Source of the DNA: FW021-bin31 sp964422465
GTDB lineage: Bacteria > Bacteroidota > Bacteroidia > Chitinophagales > Chitinophagaceae
Direction of reading: 5' to 3'
NCBI GenBank assembly: GCA_964422465.1
Contig: CAYRBD010000002.1
Span: 1-64,000 of the forward strand
DNA: 64,000 bases
Made by a program: the position numbers and the translations under genes. Of the stretch, positions 52,283 through 61,778 are shown piece after piece. Positions within the stretch are counted from its first letter, which is position 1. Each line of letters begins with the position of its first letter. The notes under the pieces are model-generated. The model was not told the DNA's origin, searched no databases, and worked only from the letters and a program-made list of their open reading frames with translations.

Positions 52283-53227
52283 ATGGCGCATGTTCATGAA
52301 CATAATCAGGGAGTAGCCCCCTCCAGTGTAGGGAAAGGACTTGTTATAGGGATTATTTTGAACCTGCTTTTTGTTGTAATTGAAGCAGGGGCGGGTTTTT
52401 GGCAAGGTTCTTTGGCTTTGTTGTCAGATGCGGGTCATAATCTTTTTGATGTGGCCAGCTTGGCATTAGCATTGTTGGCTTTTCGCCTGGCCAAAGTGAA
52501 GCCCAATGATAAGTTCACCTATGGTTACCGGAAAACCACCATTCTGGTTTCCCTTCTCAACGCGGTAATTTTGCTTATCGCCATTGGGGGGATTGGTTTT
52601 GAAGCTGTTCAGCGGATATGGCATCCTGAGCCTATCAGGGGGGGGGTGATGGCTATTGTAGCTGGAATAGGTATTCTCGTCAACGGATTTACGGCCTACC
52701 TGTTTGTGCATGAGAAAGACAAAGACCTCAATGTGAAAGGAGCTTATCTTCACATGGCGGCAGATGCGTTGGTATCGCTGGGAGTGGTGATAGCCGGATT
52801 GCTCATTATGTGGACGGGATGGTACGGGCTGGATCCCATCATCAGTTTTGTGATCATGATCGTAATCCTGATCAGTACCTGGAGTTTGCTGAGAGACAGC
52901 CTCCGGCTCAGCATGGATGGCGTCCCCAAGGGAATTGATATGGATGATGTACGGGAAACGATTCTTAAAGTATCCGGTATCGCAGACGTCCATCATATTC
53001 ACGTATGGGCCATCAGCACCACCCAAAATGCACTAACGGCCCATCTGATCATTGTCCCCGGCATTTCATTATCAGATACGGCGGATTTGAAAAAAGAACT
53101 CAAACGCAGGCTGACTCTGCTAAACATCCATCACAGTACTTTTGAAATGGAAACCCCCTCTCAACCCTGTCAGCAGGAAAGTTGCCACCCCGAAGAGCCT
53201 GTACCCGGGTTGCACCACCACCATTGA
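52283..53227 (+). CDS. cation diffusion facilitator metal exporter (CzcD/ZitB-like)
   Basis: 314 residues with six transmembrane helices. The metal site of the CDF family is seen in SLALLSDAGHNLFDVASL (helix II) and HMAADALVSLGVV (helix V). A cytoplasmic domain follows (VSGIADVHHIHVWAIST). The His/Cys-rich tail (CQQESCHPEEPVPGLHHHH) may bind metal. It exports Zn2+, possibly Co2+ or Cd2+, in exchange for H+. Single gene, 47 nt after the Q-rich protein. Confidence 0.92.
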   Translation: MAHVHEHNQGVAPSSVGKGLVIGIILNLLFVVIEAGAGFWQGSLALLSDAGHNLFDVASLALALLAFRLAKVKPNDKFTYGYRKTTILVSLLNAVILLIAIGGIGFEAVQRIWHPEPIRGGVMAIVAGIGILVNGFTAYLFVHEKDKDLNVKGAYLHMAADALVSLGVVIAGLLIMWTGWYGLDPIISFVIMIVILISTWSLLRDSLRLSMDGVPKGIDMDDVRETILKVSGIADVHHIHVWAISTTQNALTAHLIIVPGISLSDTADLKKELKRRLTLLNIHHSTFEMETPSQPCQQESCHPEEPVPGLHHHH

Positions 53228-53229
53228 TG

Positions 53230-53355
53230 AAGCAGAAAGCGTAAAGTAGAAGGCTGAAAGCAGAAAGCAGAAAGCAGAAGGCTGAAAGCAGAAGGCTGAA
53301 AGCAGAAGGCGCAAAGCACAAAGTAGAAAGCAGAAAGTAGAAAGCACAAAGCCCA
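53230..53355. repeat. heptamer repeat array (18 units, AAGCAGA consensus)
   Basis: Eighteen contiguous 7-bp units with consensus AAGCAGA and variants AAGTAGA, AGGCTGA, AAGCACA, AGGCGCA. It begins 2 nt after the TGA of the CDF gene. No unit is out of register. It fills the first half of the 231-base spacer before recG. Confidence 0.88.
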
Positions 53356-53372
53356 ATTCTTCTATATCAGCC

Positions 53373-53416
53373 CCCTGAAACTACCCTGGAACCACCCTGA
53401 AACTACTCTGGAACAA
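53373..53416. repeat. 11-bp tandem repeat, 4 units
   Basis: CCCTGAAACTA, CCCTGGAACCA, CCCTGAAACTA, CTCTGGAACAA: alternating A and B types with an 11-bp period, directly upstream of the recG start region. Confidence 0.7.
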
Positions 53417-53458
53417 AAAACATCCTCTTTCTCCCTTTCCCCTTTTATTTTCCTATTT

Positions 53459-55597
53459 TTGGGAGCACACAGCAAAGAGGAAATTATCAACAAAGACGCT
53501 TCCATATTATCTACCCCGATTGAATACCTAAAGGGTGTGGGCCCGCGAAAAGGAGAATTGTTGCGCAAAGAGTTAAATGTTCATACTTTTGGCGATCTTT
53601 TGGTACATTTCCCTTTCCGGTACATCGATAAATCCCAGATTTCCCTCATCCGGGAGATCAATTTCTCCAATGAATATCTGCAGGTGAGCGGAAAGATTAC
53701 CCGGCTTGAGGTATTGGGAGAAAGACGGGGAAGGCGCCTGGTGGCCAATCTGAAAGACAAAAGTGGAGAAATGACCCTGGTATGGTTTCAGGGAATTTCC
53801 TGGATCAAGAAATCGCTGCAATTGCATCGGGTTTATAATGCTTTTGGAAAGGTTACCTTTTTTAATGGACAGCCCCAGATGGCCCACCCGGAGATGGAAT
53901 TGCTAACCCCGGAAAATGCCGGAGGGAAAAATTATCTGGAACCTGTTTATTCCTCAACAGAAAAACTTAATGCATGGGGACTCGGAGGGCGGGCATTGGG
54001 GAAATTAACCCATAGGATGTTTGAAATGCTTCCTGCCTCCGCTTTACCGGAAAACCTGCCTGAAAGACTATTGACTGACCAGCATCTCATGCCCCGAAGG
54101 ACGGCGTACAGGGCGATACATTTTCCTAAAAATGAGGAAGAACAGCAGAAAGCCAGGGAGCGTTTGAAATTTGAAGAACTTTTCCTGGCGCAAATCCGTT
54201 TTTTCAGAATCAGGCTCAATCGCCATCGGACTTCAAAAGGCTGGAAGTTTGAAAAGGTGGGTACTTTTTTCAATACTTATTATCAGGAACACCTGCCTTT
54301 TGAATTGACCGGGGCACAGAAGAGGGTATTACGTGAAATCCGGCAGGACACCCTTACCGGCCATCAAATGAACCGGCTGCTGCAGGGAGATGTTGGAAGC
54401 GGAAAAACTGCTGTGGCTTTGCTCAGTATGTTGCTTGCAAATGACAATGGGTTTCAGGCCTGCATGATGGCGCCCACCAGCATCCTGGCCCAACAGCATT
54501 ATCAGAGCATTGCCTCCGAGGTCGAAAAATTAGGATTAAAAGCTGCTTTGCTGACCGGCAATATTAAAGGCAAAAAAAGGAAAGAACTTCTGGAAGAAGT
54601 GGCTAAGGGGTCCATTCATATTCTGTTGGGTACCCACGCCCTTATTGAGGAGACGGTTGTTTTTAAAAACCTGGGATTAGCCATTATTGACGAGCAACAC
54701 CGTTTTGGGGTAGAACAACGTGCCCGTCTTTGGGCCAAAAATAAGTTTCCGCCTCACATTCTGGTTATGACAGCTACTCCCATCCCCCGTACGCTGGCCA
54801 TGACGTTATATGGAGATTTGGATGTCTCCATTATTGATGAATTGCCCCCGGGCAGAAAAAAGATTATCACTGTCCACCGGCCGGAAAATCACCGGGGCGA
54901 AGTAATGAATTTTATCAAGAGTGAAATCAAAAAAGGCAGCCAGGCCTACATTGTGTATCCCCTGATTGAGGAATCTGAAAAATTGGATTTTGAGAACCTG
55001 ATGGCCGGATATAACCAGGTTAAATCTTACTTTCCCGAGCCGGAATATTACATCAGCATGGTGCATGGCCGGCAGAAATCAGATATAAAAGAGACGAATA
55101 TGCAACGTTTTGTATCCGGGGACTGTCAGATAATGGTAGCTACCACAGTCATTGAGGTGGGCGTAAATGTGCCTAATGCAACCGTGATGGTAATTGAAAG
55201 TGCTGAACGTTTTGGGCTGTCTCAGTTGCATCAATTGCGCGGACGCGTAGGCCGTGGCGCTGAAAAGTCTTATTGCATACTGATGACCGGTGAAAAACTC
55301 AGTAAATACAGCCGCATGCGGATGGAAGTAATGGTGCAAAGCAGCAATGGTTTTTTTATTGCTGAAAAAGATATGGAACTTCGCGGCCCCGGCGATATTG
55401 AGGGAACCCGGCAAAGCGGCGCTTTAAACCTGCATCTGGCCGATGTTGTGGAAGACCGGGAGTTGCTGGAGGCTGCGAGAGCCGCGGCAGACAAAATCTT
55501 AAATAACGATCCCGATCTGGAGAAAGAAGAAAATACCATGCTAAAAGATTACCTGATGAATCAAAAAGATAAAAATATTTGGAGCAGAATATCTTAA
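53459..55597 (+). CDS. recG: ATP-dependent DNA helicase RecG
   Basis: 712 residues. The N-terminal wedge domain begins TPIEYLKGVGPRKGELLRKEL. Walker A is LLQGDVGSGKTAVALL, motif II is DEQH, then MTATPIPRTLAMTLYGDLDVSIIDELPPGR and QLRGRVGRG. It regresses stalled forks and processes recombination intermediates. The start used is TTG at 53459, because there is no in-frame ATG ahead of the conserved N-terminus. The real start could be another non-ATG codon close by. Upstream are the two repeat arrays. Confidence 0.94.
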   Translation: MGAHSKEEIINKDASILSTPIEYLKGVGPRKGELLRKELNVHTFGDLLVHFPFRYIDKSQISLIREINFSNEYLQVSGKITRLEVLGERRGRRLVANLKDKSGEMTLVWFQGISWIKKSLQLHRVYNAFGKVTFFNGQPQMAHPEMELLTPENAGGKNYLEPVYSSTEKLNAWGLGGRALGKLTHRMFEMLPASALPENLPERLLTDQHLMPRRTAYRAIHFPKNEEEQQKARERLKFEELFLAQIRFFRIRLNRHRTSKGWKFEKVGTFFNTYYQEHLPFELTGAQKRVLREIRQDTLTGHQMNRLLQGDVGSGKTAVALLSMLLANDNGFQACMMAPTSILAQQHYQSIASEVEKLGLKAALLTGNIKGKKRKELLEEVAKGSIHILLGTHALIEETVVFKNLGLAIIDEQHRFGVEQRARLWAKNKFPPHILVMTATPIPRTLAMTLYGDLDVSIIDELPPGRKKIITVHRPENHRGEVMNFIKSEIKKGSQAYIVYPLIEESEKLDFENLMAGYNQVKSYFPEPEYYISMVHGRQKSDIKETNMQRFVSGDCQIMVATTVIEVGVNVPNATVMVIESAERFGLSQLHQLRGRVGRGAEKSYCILMTGEKLSKYSRMRMEVMVQSSNGFFIAEKDMELRGPGDIEGTRQSGALNLHLADVVEDRELLEAARAAADKILNNDPDLEKEENTMLKDYLMNQKDKNIWSRIS

Positions 55598-55611
55598 TGA
55601 AGATATAACAA

Positions 55612-55619
55612 TAGCTTTG
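55612..55619 (+). promoter_or_regulatory. -7 element for the first type IX cargo gene
   Basis: TAGCTTTG, exact TAnnTTTG match, 33 nt before the ATG at 55653. It overlaps a possible TTG start at 55617, which is therefore unlikely to be used. Confidence 0.55.
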
Positions 55620-55652
55620 TCCAAAACGTTAATAATAAGTAGATTAGTAATA

Positions 55653-58600
55653 ATGAATTGCCCTTTACCATTTAGAAGGTTTTATCTTCTTACTTTCTTT
55701 TCCTTCTTTTTCAGCCTGATTTTGCTGAACTTGAATGTTTATGCACAGGACTATGGGATGTTTCAGGAAAATAAAGGGCAATGGAATCCCGAAGTATTGT
55801 TTCGCGCTCAATTACCTAACGGATACATTTATTTGAGGAAAGACGGCCTTACGTACAGCCTGCTCAGCGGAAAGGACATGGAAACCCTCCGGGAAAGTGT
55901 TCATGGCACCTACGAACCGGACAACCACAACCATTTACTCTATGTCAAAGGACCGGGACACCATTCGGATCCCCAGGCAACAACCCCTCCAAAAAACGTT
56001 CGCCCTTTCGATTACGAACACCCGCTTATTATTCATGGGCATGCTTACCAGGTCAATTTTTTAAAGGCTGACAAAAACGCAACCCTGGTTACGGACAGGC
56101 CTTCTTCCGCGCGTTACAACTACCTGATCGGGAAGGATCCGGCCCGCTGGGGACGCAATGTAAGGGCCTTCGGAGGGGTTACCTACAAAAATTTATATCC
56201 GGATATTGACATGCACCTGTATTCCGACCGGGAGGGCTTAAAGTACGACTTGATTCTGCACCCCGGCAGCAGGCTTGAGCAAATCCGGTTTCGGTATAAA
56301 GGAGCCGATGAGTTGCAACTCAGGCGGGGGCAACTTTATATTAAAACCAATGTTGGAGACAATATAGAAGTTGCGCCTTATGCCTATCAGGTTATCAATG
56401 GTCAAAAAGTAGAAATAAAATGCAAGTATCACCTGGAGGGAACCATTCTGAGTTTTAAAGCAGGTTCTCAATACAATCCGGATTATCCCCTTACAATTGA
56501 CCCTAATTTTATATTTGCCTCTTACAGCGGCTCCAAGGCAGATAACTGGGGATATACCGCTACTTACGATGCCGAAGGCAATTTCTATATGGGAGGTATT
56601 GTCTTTGGAACGGGTTATCCTGTTACTCCGGGGGCTTTTCAGGAAAACTTTGCGGGTGGCGGCAGTACTTATGGAGAAGGCGGCTTCGACATTGGTTTAA
56701 GTAAATTGAGTCCCGATGGTAAAAAATTGATATTTGCTACTTACCTGGGAAGCAGTGGCGATGAACAGCCTCACAGCCTGGTGGTCAACAGTAAAAATCA
56801 GCTTATCATATCCGGCAGAACCAACTCAGCTTCTTCTTTTCCGGGTGAGCTCCAGGGCTCCGGGGGCGGTTGGGATATAACTCTTACCGGATTAACGGCG
56901 GATGGGAGTGGTTTAGTAGGTTCTCTGATCATTGGAGGTGCTCAAAGTGATGGGGTTAATATAGCGGATAAATATACCCCCGTACAGGGACAGACTACCC
57001 ATTCACTTCGGCGATTTTATGGAGATGATGCCAGGAGTGAAGTGAATGTGGATGCACAGGGCAATATTATTCTGGTGGGCTCTACTCAATCTCAAAATGC
57101 CGGATCAGATGGTTTTCCCATTACGCCGGGTGTTTTTCAACCTGTCTTTGGAGGCACAACCGGTGGTGATGCAGTGCAACAGGATGCCATCATCCTGAAG
57201 GCGCCACCGGATCTTTCCGGCATCACCTGGTGTTCTTATCTGGGAGGGAGTGGAAATGATGCTGCTTATGTTTTGAGTTTTTCAAAAAATGGAAATATTT
57301 ACGTGGCTGGCGGTACAGAGAGTACCGATTTTCCAGGTACTTCCGGTACCTTACAGACAAAAAACAATGGCCGGGCAGACGGCTTTATTGCAGAGATCAG
57401 CCCTGATGGGAGGAAATTGATCCGTTCTACTTACCTGGGCACCAATCAGGCAGACCAGATCTATGGCATACAATCGGATTCTGCCGGGAATGTATATGTA
57501 GGAGGAACAACTGAAGGGGCCTGGGACGACTATTTTTCTAACGTGGTCCACTTTCCGAAAAGTGTTACTTATGGTAAGCAATTTATTACAAAACTTGATT
57601 CTGACTTGTCTAAAGTAATTTACACGGCTACCTTTGGGTCTTCCGGTTCTCAGAAAGCTTCCTTGCCTAACATTTCCCCCACAGCGTTCCTAGTGGATCG
57701 TTGCCAGAACGTATATATCTCCGGTTGGGGTGGAAACATTCAACAGGGAAATCCTACCGAATATCCCAACCAGGGAACCAGTGGCCTGCCCAGTGTGAAT
57801 GCACTTCATCTGAACCAGCCTGATGGCCGCGATTTTTATTTCTTTGTTATGAAAAAGGATGCTGCCGGTATTTTGTTTGCCGACACCTACGGGCAATATG
57901 GCGGATTTACTGACCATGTGGATGGGGGGACCAGTCGTTTTGATCCGAAAGGCGTAATTTATCAGGCAATATGTGCGAATTGTGGAGGGGGAACCATTTT
58001 CCCTACCGGCCCTCCCGGGGTTTATAGCAGGCAAAACGGCAGCCTCAGGCCCGGCAGCAATGGCAGTGCTGCCTGTAATGAGGTTGGGTTCAAAATTGCC
58101 TTCAACCTGGATGGTGTCAGAGGAGGAATTGCACCTCTTGATCGCAGGCATAAGCATTGTAACGAAGAGGAAGTTACCTTTATTGACACTTTGTATGGAC
58201 GACCTGCAAAATCCTGGATATGGGATGTATTTAAGGGCGATACCAGTCATCATGTGGACGGACCTTTTACTACAGATACAAGCGTATTTAAATATCATTT
58301 CCAGGAAGTGGGGCATTTTATTGTTCGCCTGATTAAGTACAATCCAGGGGATTGCATTGAACGAGATACTTCTTACACCGAAATTAATGTGGGAGATAAT
58401 CCGGCTACTCTGAAAGTGATCGCACAAAAACTCCCGCCTTGCGACAGTTTTAAATATCGGTTTATCAACCTGTCCACCAGTAAAAAAATTAACCCCATCC
58501 CTGATAGCAGTTTTGTATGGAATTTTGACGATGGTTCCGGAGATTTTCATCAGAAAGGAGATTCCATCCTCCATTACTTCCCCGAAGCAGGCAATTATAC

Positions 58601-59504
58601 GGTCAGATTATCACTTAAAGATACGGCTGACTTTTGTAATACTCCCCTTGATACCGCTATTCTGATTAGCGCTTCCTTTGAACTGAAAGCAGGAATGGAA
58701 GTGCCTGAAACAATTTGTACCCCCGGCTCATATCCTTTAAACAATACTTCTTTAGGGGGTACCAATTTCACCTGGATCATCAAGGGCCCCAACCGGGTGG
58801 ATACGATCCGGAAGGGAGATGTCAATTCGGTTTATTATGATTTTCAGGACAATGGCGCCTACGATATTACCCTTATTGCAAAAGATACGGTATGCAAGTT
58901 GGAAGACTCGGTTAAAGCTTCTGTTTTAGCTTATCCCAAGCCGACTGCTGATTTTAATTTTACCAGTAATCAGCCACATCAGAATCCGCCGGTTAACGCC
59001 GTGTTTAAATTTGATAACCGCTCTCATTCTAACTTTGATCAGGTGGACAGCACGTTGAATTATACCTGGTATTTCGGGGATGGTATTACGGCTACTGATA
59101 AATATACTCAACATGCCTATGCCAAATCGGGTACTTATACCGTTACTTTAGTGGTTACTAACCCAGCCGGCTGTTCTGATACTGCTCAGAAGGAATTATC
59201 AGAAGAAATTGTACCCGCTATGGATGTTCCCACTGCTTTCACTCCCGGGAGCCACGACATCAACTCCCATATTGCTCCCCGTGCTTTTGGCGTGGAGAAA
59301 ATTGACTTTAAAATTTTTAACCGTTGGGGACAAATGGTCTATCATAGCAATGATCCGGAAATTACGTACCTTCCCAACAAAGGCTGGGACGGCACTTATA
59401 AAGGCAAACCGCAGGAGATGGATGTGTATGCCTACGAGGTAAATATTGTTTATGGAGATGGAACTAAAGCCACAAAAAAGGGGAGTATAACGCTCGTTCG
59501 TTAG
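55653..59504 (+). CDS. T9SS type B sorting domain protein with SBBP repeats and PKD domains
   Basis: 1283 residues from ATG at 55653. A signal peptide ending LNVYAQ is followed by a DUF7948-like domain (ENKGQWNPEVLFRAQLPNGYIYL, about 35-290), SBBP-type beta-propeller repeats (about 290-800, e.g. ATYLGSSGDEQPHSLVVNSK; YLGGSGNDAAYVLSFSKNGNIYVAGG), PKD-like beta-sandwiches (about 840-1190, WNFDDGSG; WYFGDGITATD) and a C-terminal type B sorting domain (VPTAFTPGSHDINSHIAP ... NRWGQMVYHS). It is exported to the cell surface by the type IX system. The gene for its likely PorP/SprF partner follows after 4 nt. Confidence 0.92.
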   Translation: MNCPLPFRRFYLLTFFSFFFSLILLNLNVYAQDYGMFQENKGQWNPEVLFRAQLPNGYIYLRKDGLTYSLLSGKDMETLRESVHGTYEPDNHNHLLYVKGPGHHSDPQATTPPKNVRPFDYEHPLIIHGHAYQVNFLKADKNATLVTDRPSSARYNYLIGKDPARWGRNVRAFGGVTYKNLYPDIDMHLYSDREGLKYDLILHPGSRLEQIRFRYKGADELQLRRGQLYIKTNVGDNIEVAPYAYQVINGQKVEIKCKYHLEGTILSFKAGSQYNPDYPLTIDPNFIFASYSGSKADNWGYTATYDAEGNFYMGGIVFGTGYPVTPGAFQENFAGGGSTYGEGGFDIGLSKLSPDGKKLIFATYLGSSGDEQPHSLVVNSKNQLIISGRTNSASSFPGELQGSGGGWDITLTGLTADGSGLVGSLIIGGAQSDGVNIADKYTPVQGQTTHSLRRFYGDDARSEVNVDAQGNIILVGSTQSQNAGSDGFPITPGVFQPVFGGTTGGDAVQQDAIILKAPPDLSGITWCSYLGGSGNDAAYVLSFSKNGNIYVAGGTESTDFPGTSGTLQTKNNGRADGFIAEISPDGRKLIRSTYLGTNQADQIYGIQSDSAGNVYVGGTTEGAWDDYFSNVVHFPKSVTYGKQFITKLDSDLSKVIYTATFGSSGSQKASLPNISPTAFLVDRCQNVYISGWGGNIQQGNPTEYPNQGTSGLPSVNALHLNQPDGRDFYFFVMKKDAAGILFADTYGQYGGFTDHVDGGTSRFDPKGVIYQAICANCGGGTIFPTGPPGVYSRQNGSLRPGSNGSAACNEVGFKIAFNLDGVRGGIAPLDRRHKHCNEEEVTFIDTLYGRPAKSWIWDVFKGDTSHHVDGPFTTDTSVFKYHFQEVGHFIVRLIKYNPGDCIERDTSYTEINVGDNPATLKVIAQKLPPCDSFKYRFINLSTSKKINPIPDSSFVWNFDDGSGDFHQKGDSILHYFPEAGNYTVRLSLKDTADFCNTPLDTAILISASFELKAGMEVPETICTPGSYPLNNTSLGGTNFTWIIKGPNRVDTIRKGDVNSVYYDFQDNGAYDITLIAKDTVCKLEDSVKASVLAYPKPTADFNFTSNQPHQNPPVNAVFKFDNRSHSNFDQVDSTLNYTWYFGDGITATDKYTQHAYAKSGTYTVTLVVTNPAGCSDTAQKELSEEIVPAMDVPTAFTPGSHDINSHIAPRAFGVEKIDFKIFNRWGQMVYHSNDPEITYLPNKGWDGTYKGKPQEMDVYAYEVNIVYGDGTKATKKGSITLVR

Positions 59505-59508
59505 TAAT

Positions 59509-60561
59509 ATGATCAGGAAGGACACCATAAGAATAATCGGTTGTGTGCTGGCTTGCTGCTGCTTTTATAGCTGGTCGGGCGCCCAGGATTTGCATTTTTC
59601 TCAATTCTTTAATTCTCCCCTTACCGAGAATCCTGCCAATACCGGTTTCCTGCCGGATGCCAATTACCGGATAGGCGCCAATTATCGAAATCAATGGGCT
59701 TCCGTTCCTGTACCCTACAAGACTTTTTCCGTTTATGGCGATGCACAGCTTTTGAGAGATCGCTGGTATTACGGATGGTTAGGGATAGGAGGCGTATTGC
59801 TTCAGGATGAAGCCGGTGGTGGCGCTTTAAAATCAACAAAGATGTATGCTTCCCTGGCTTATCACCAGTTACTGGGACAAAACAGCCTGTTGACGCTTGG
59901 TTTCAATGGGGGATTGGCTATGAAAAGAATTGATATGTCAAAGCTCACTTTTCCCGATCAATTTAATGATGCCTATGGGAAATGGTTTTTTGACAACCAG
60001 GTGCCTACCGGCGTTCTCATTGACCAGTCGTCTATCAATTACTTTGATTTGCAGGCAGGCATGAATTATGCCTATTTTCCAACGGATAATATTTATATCA
60101 ACCTGGGCTTTTCGGTACAGCATCTAAACCGGCCGAAGGAGACTTTTTTAAAAAACGGAACCAATGAGATTGGTCGGCGATATATTGGCTTTTTGAATGC
60201 CATGTTAAAAGTGGCCCCCCGGGTTATTCTCAATCCAAATGCATATTACACCTATCAGCGGGGAGCCAGCGAAACTGTATTTGGCGCATGGGCTGCCTAC
60301 AATCTTTCCGGACCGGGTTCCGGAGGGGAATATCAACTGTTGGCCGGCGCTTATTACAGATGGGATGATTCGTTTATTCCCCTGATCGGTTATCAACTTA
60401 AGCAATGGCGTGTGATGTTTACCTATGATATTACGACTTCGGCTTTCAGCCAGGCCAATCAGCGCCGTGGTGCTTACGAACTGTCGCTAACCTACATCGG
60501 CATCTACCCACGGCATAATAAAGATTTTAATAAGAAAACATACATGTGTCCTCATTTTTAA
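59509..60561 (+). CDS. type IX secretion PorP/SprF-family membrane protein
   Basis: 350 residues. A signal peptide (WSGAQD cleavage) is followed by DLHFSQFFNSPLTENPANTGFLPDANYRIGANYRNQW, which is the diagnostic opening of PorP/SprF, and then beta-barrel strands. PorP-type proteins receive type B cargo at the outer membrane and hold it there. Encoded 4 nt after a type B cargo protein, a very common pairing in Bacteroidota. Confidence 0.93.
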   Translation: MIRKDTIRIIGCVLACCCFYSWSGAQDLHFSQFFNSPLTENPANTGFLPDANYRIGANYRNQWASVPVPYKTFSVYGDAQLLRDRWYYGWLGIGGVLLQDEAGGGALKSTKMYASLAYHQLLGQNSLLTLGFNGGLAMKRIDMSKLTFPDQFNDAYGKWFFDNQVPTGVLIDQSSINYFDLQAGMNYAYFPTDNIYINLGFSVQHLNRPKETFLKNGTNEIGRRYIGFLNAMLKVAPRVILNPNAYYTYQRGASETVFGAWAAYNLSGPGSGGEYQLLAGAYYRWDDSFIPLIGYQLKQWRVMFTYDITTSAFSQANQRRGAYELSLTYIGIYPRHNKDFNKKTYMCPHF

Positions 60562-60583
60562 ATCATCTAAAAGTAACTCCTGT

Positions 60584-61174
60584 ATGAAAATAAAGAAAGG
60601 ATGGATTCTCTGTATCATTTTAATAGGAAGTATCATCTCTCAGGCACAGGCTCAATATACCACCGATAGTATAGGCCACAAGGGTTTTCAGAAAGATAAG
60701 CTGTTTACCGGAGGAAATGTCGGGCTCTCTTTTGGGAATATTACTTATTTCAATCTTTCTCCCCTGATTGGTTACCGTTTTTCTAACTTATTTGCTGCAG
60801 GCCTTCAGATAAATGGCCAATATGAATCTGTTCGCTATAAAGATTTTAGCAATACCGTCACCCGTAAAGAGCGCTATGGGATGGTCGGGCTGGGGGTCTT
60901 TGGACGGGTTTATCCCATTCCCCAAATTTTCCTACATGTGCAACCAGAGTTAAATTTTATTATGGGAAAAGTGAAAGACTATACCACCGATCCTCCTAAT
61001 GAACAAAAATATCACGAACAGGTACCCAGTTTTCTGGTAGGGGGAGGGTATTCACAATCCATTGGAGGAAATAGCGCCTTTGTTATTATGATCTTATATG
61101 ATATCTTGCAGGATGATAATTCTCCCTATGGAAATCAGCCTATTTTCAGAGTGGGAGTCAATCTTGGGCTTTAG
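60584..61174 (+). CDS. small outer-membrane beta-barrel protein
   Basis: 196 residues. Signal peptide ISQAQAQY, then about eight amphipathic strands (VGLSFGNITYFNLSPLIGYRFSNLFAAGLQI; YGMVGLGVFGRVYP) ending with FRVGVNLGL, a typical terminal strand. No specific family recognised. Probably in one transcription unit with the PorP-like gene (22-nt spacer). A heptamer repeat begins at its stop codon. Confidence 0.78.
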   Translation: MKIKKGWILCIILIGSIISQAQAQYTTDSIGHKGFQKDKLFTGGNVGLSFGNITYFNLSPLIGYRFSNLFAAGLQINGQYESVRYKDFSNTVTRKERYGMVGLGVFGRVYPIPQIFLHVQPELNFIMGKVKDYTTDPPNEQKYHEQVPSFLVGGGYSQSIGGNSAFVIMILYDILQDDNSPYGNQPIFRVGVNLGL

Positions 61175-61207
61175 TCGATAGTCATAAGTCAATAGTTATA
61201 AGTCAAC
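61173..61207. repeat. heptamer repeat array (5 units, AGTCATA type)
   Basis: Five contiguous 7-bp units: AGTCGAT, AGTCATA, AGTCAAT, AGTTATA, AGTCAAC. The first unit overlaps the TAG stop of the beta-barrel gene, and the last ends 4 nt before the cvpA start codon. Confidence 0.75.
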
Positions 61208-61211
61208 ACCC

Positions 61212-61751
61212 TTGTTACTGGATATTCTTTTTTTGGTTACGCTTGCGCTGGCTGTCATCAGAGGATGGTCAAGGGGAATTATTGCGGGTGTTTTTTCTTT
61301 AATCGCCTTGGTTTTGGGAGCTGCGGCAGCGCTGAAATTATCGGGTACTTTTTCTTTATATATTCAGGATAAAACGGGATATTCCAGTTCAGCCTGGCCA
61401 ATAGTAGCCTTTGTTGTTATTTTTTTGATAGTTGTTTTGGTGGTGCGCCTTATTGCCAAAATACTGGAGAAAGCCTTTAGTGCAGTTATGCTCGGAGGCC
61501 TCAACAGGTTGTTAGGCATTTTGTTTTATATTGTTGCCTACCTGATCTTGTTCAGTCTGGGATTATGGCTTGCGGATCAATTGCATCTGATCTCTGAAGA
61601 AGTCAAAGCAACTTCTAAAACCTACCAATGGATAGCGCCTTTAGGTCCTGGTGTAATCTCCCGATTGTCGGAATGGATTCCCTGGTTTAAAGATGTTTTT
61701 CGACAACTGGAAGACTTTTTTGCAAAGTTGTCCCCTTTGATACAGTCTTAA
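61212..61751 (+). CDS. CvpA-family inner-membrane protein
   Basis: 179 residues, TTG start at 61212 (MLLDILFLVTLALAVIRGWSRGI). The in-frame stop at 61185 and the absence of ATG leave this as the best start, and it agrees with the family's N-terminus. Four transmembrane helices, with RGWSRGIIAGVFSLIALVLG and LGGLNRLLGILFYIVAYLI typical of CvpA. E. coli CvpA is needed for colicin V production and bile/envelope tolerance. The role here is unknown. Confidence 0.85.
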   Translation: MLLDILFLVTLALAVIRGWSRGIIAGVFSLIALVLGAAAALKLSGTFSLYIQDKTGYSSSAWPIVAFVVIFLIVVLVVRLIAKILEKAFSAVMLGGLNRLLGILFYIVAYLILFSLGLWLADQLHLISEEVKATSKTYQWIAPLGPGVISRLSEWIPWFKDVFRQLEDFFAKLSPLIQS

Positions 61752-61759
61752 GTTCTTAG

Positions 61760-61767
61760 TAACTTTA
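61760..61767 (+). promoter_or_regulatory. weak -7-like element for the second type IX cargo gene
   Basis: TAACTTTA differs from TAnnTTTG at the last base and ends 11 nt before the ATG at 61779. Confidence 0.3.
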
Positions 61768-61778
61768 GCCCTTCTTTT

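Noticed and set aside
53230..53416. Possible CRISPR array or gene in the recG upstream repeats
   Set aside because: The units are contiguous 7- and 11-bp repeats without spacers, and minus-strand frames over them are simple repeats of Leu/Ser/Phe/Cys/Ala.
55617..55652. TTG start at 55617 for the first type IX cargo gene
   Set aside because: It overlaps the -7 element TAGCTTTG, and the ATG at 55653 gives a proper signal peptide.
57690..58574. 294-codon frame on the minus strand within the first type IX cargo gene
   Set aside because: It lies fully inside a well-supported gene on the other strand, and shows no recognisable domain.
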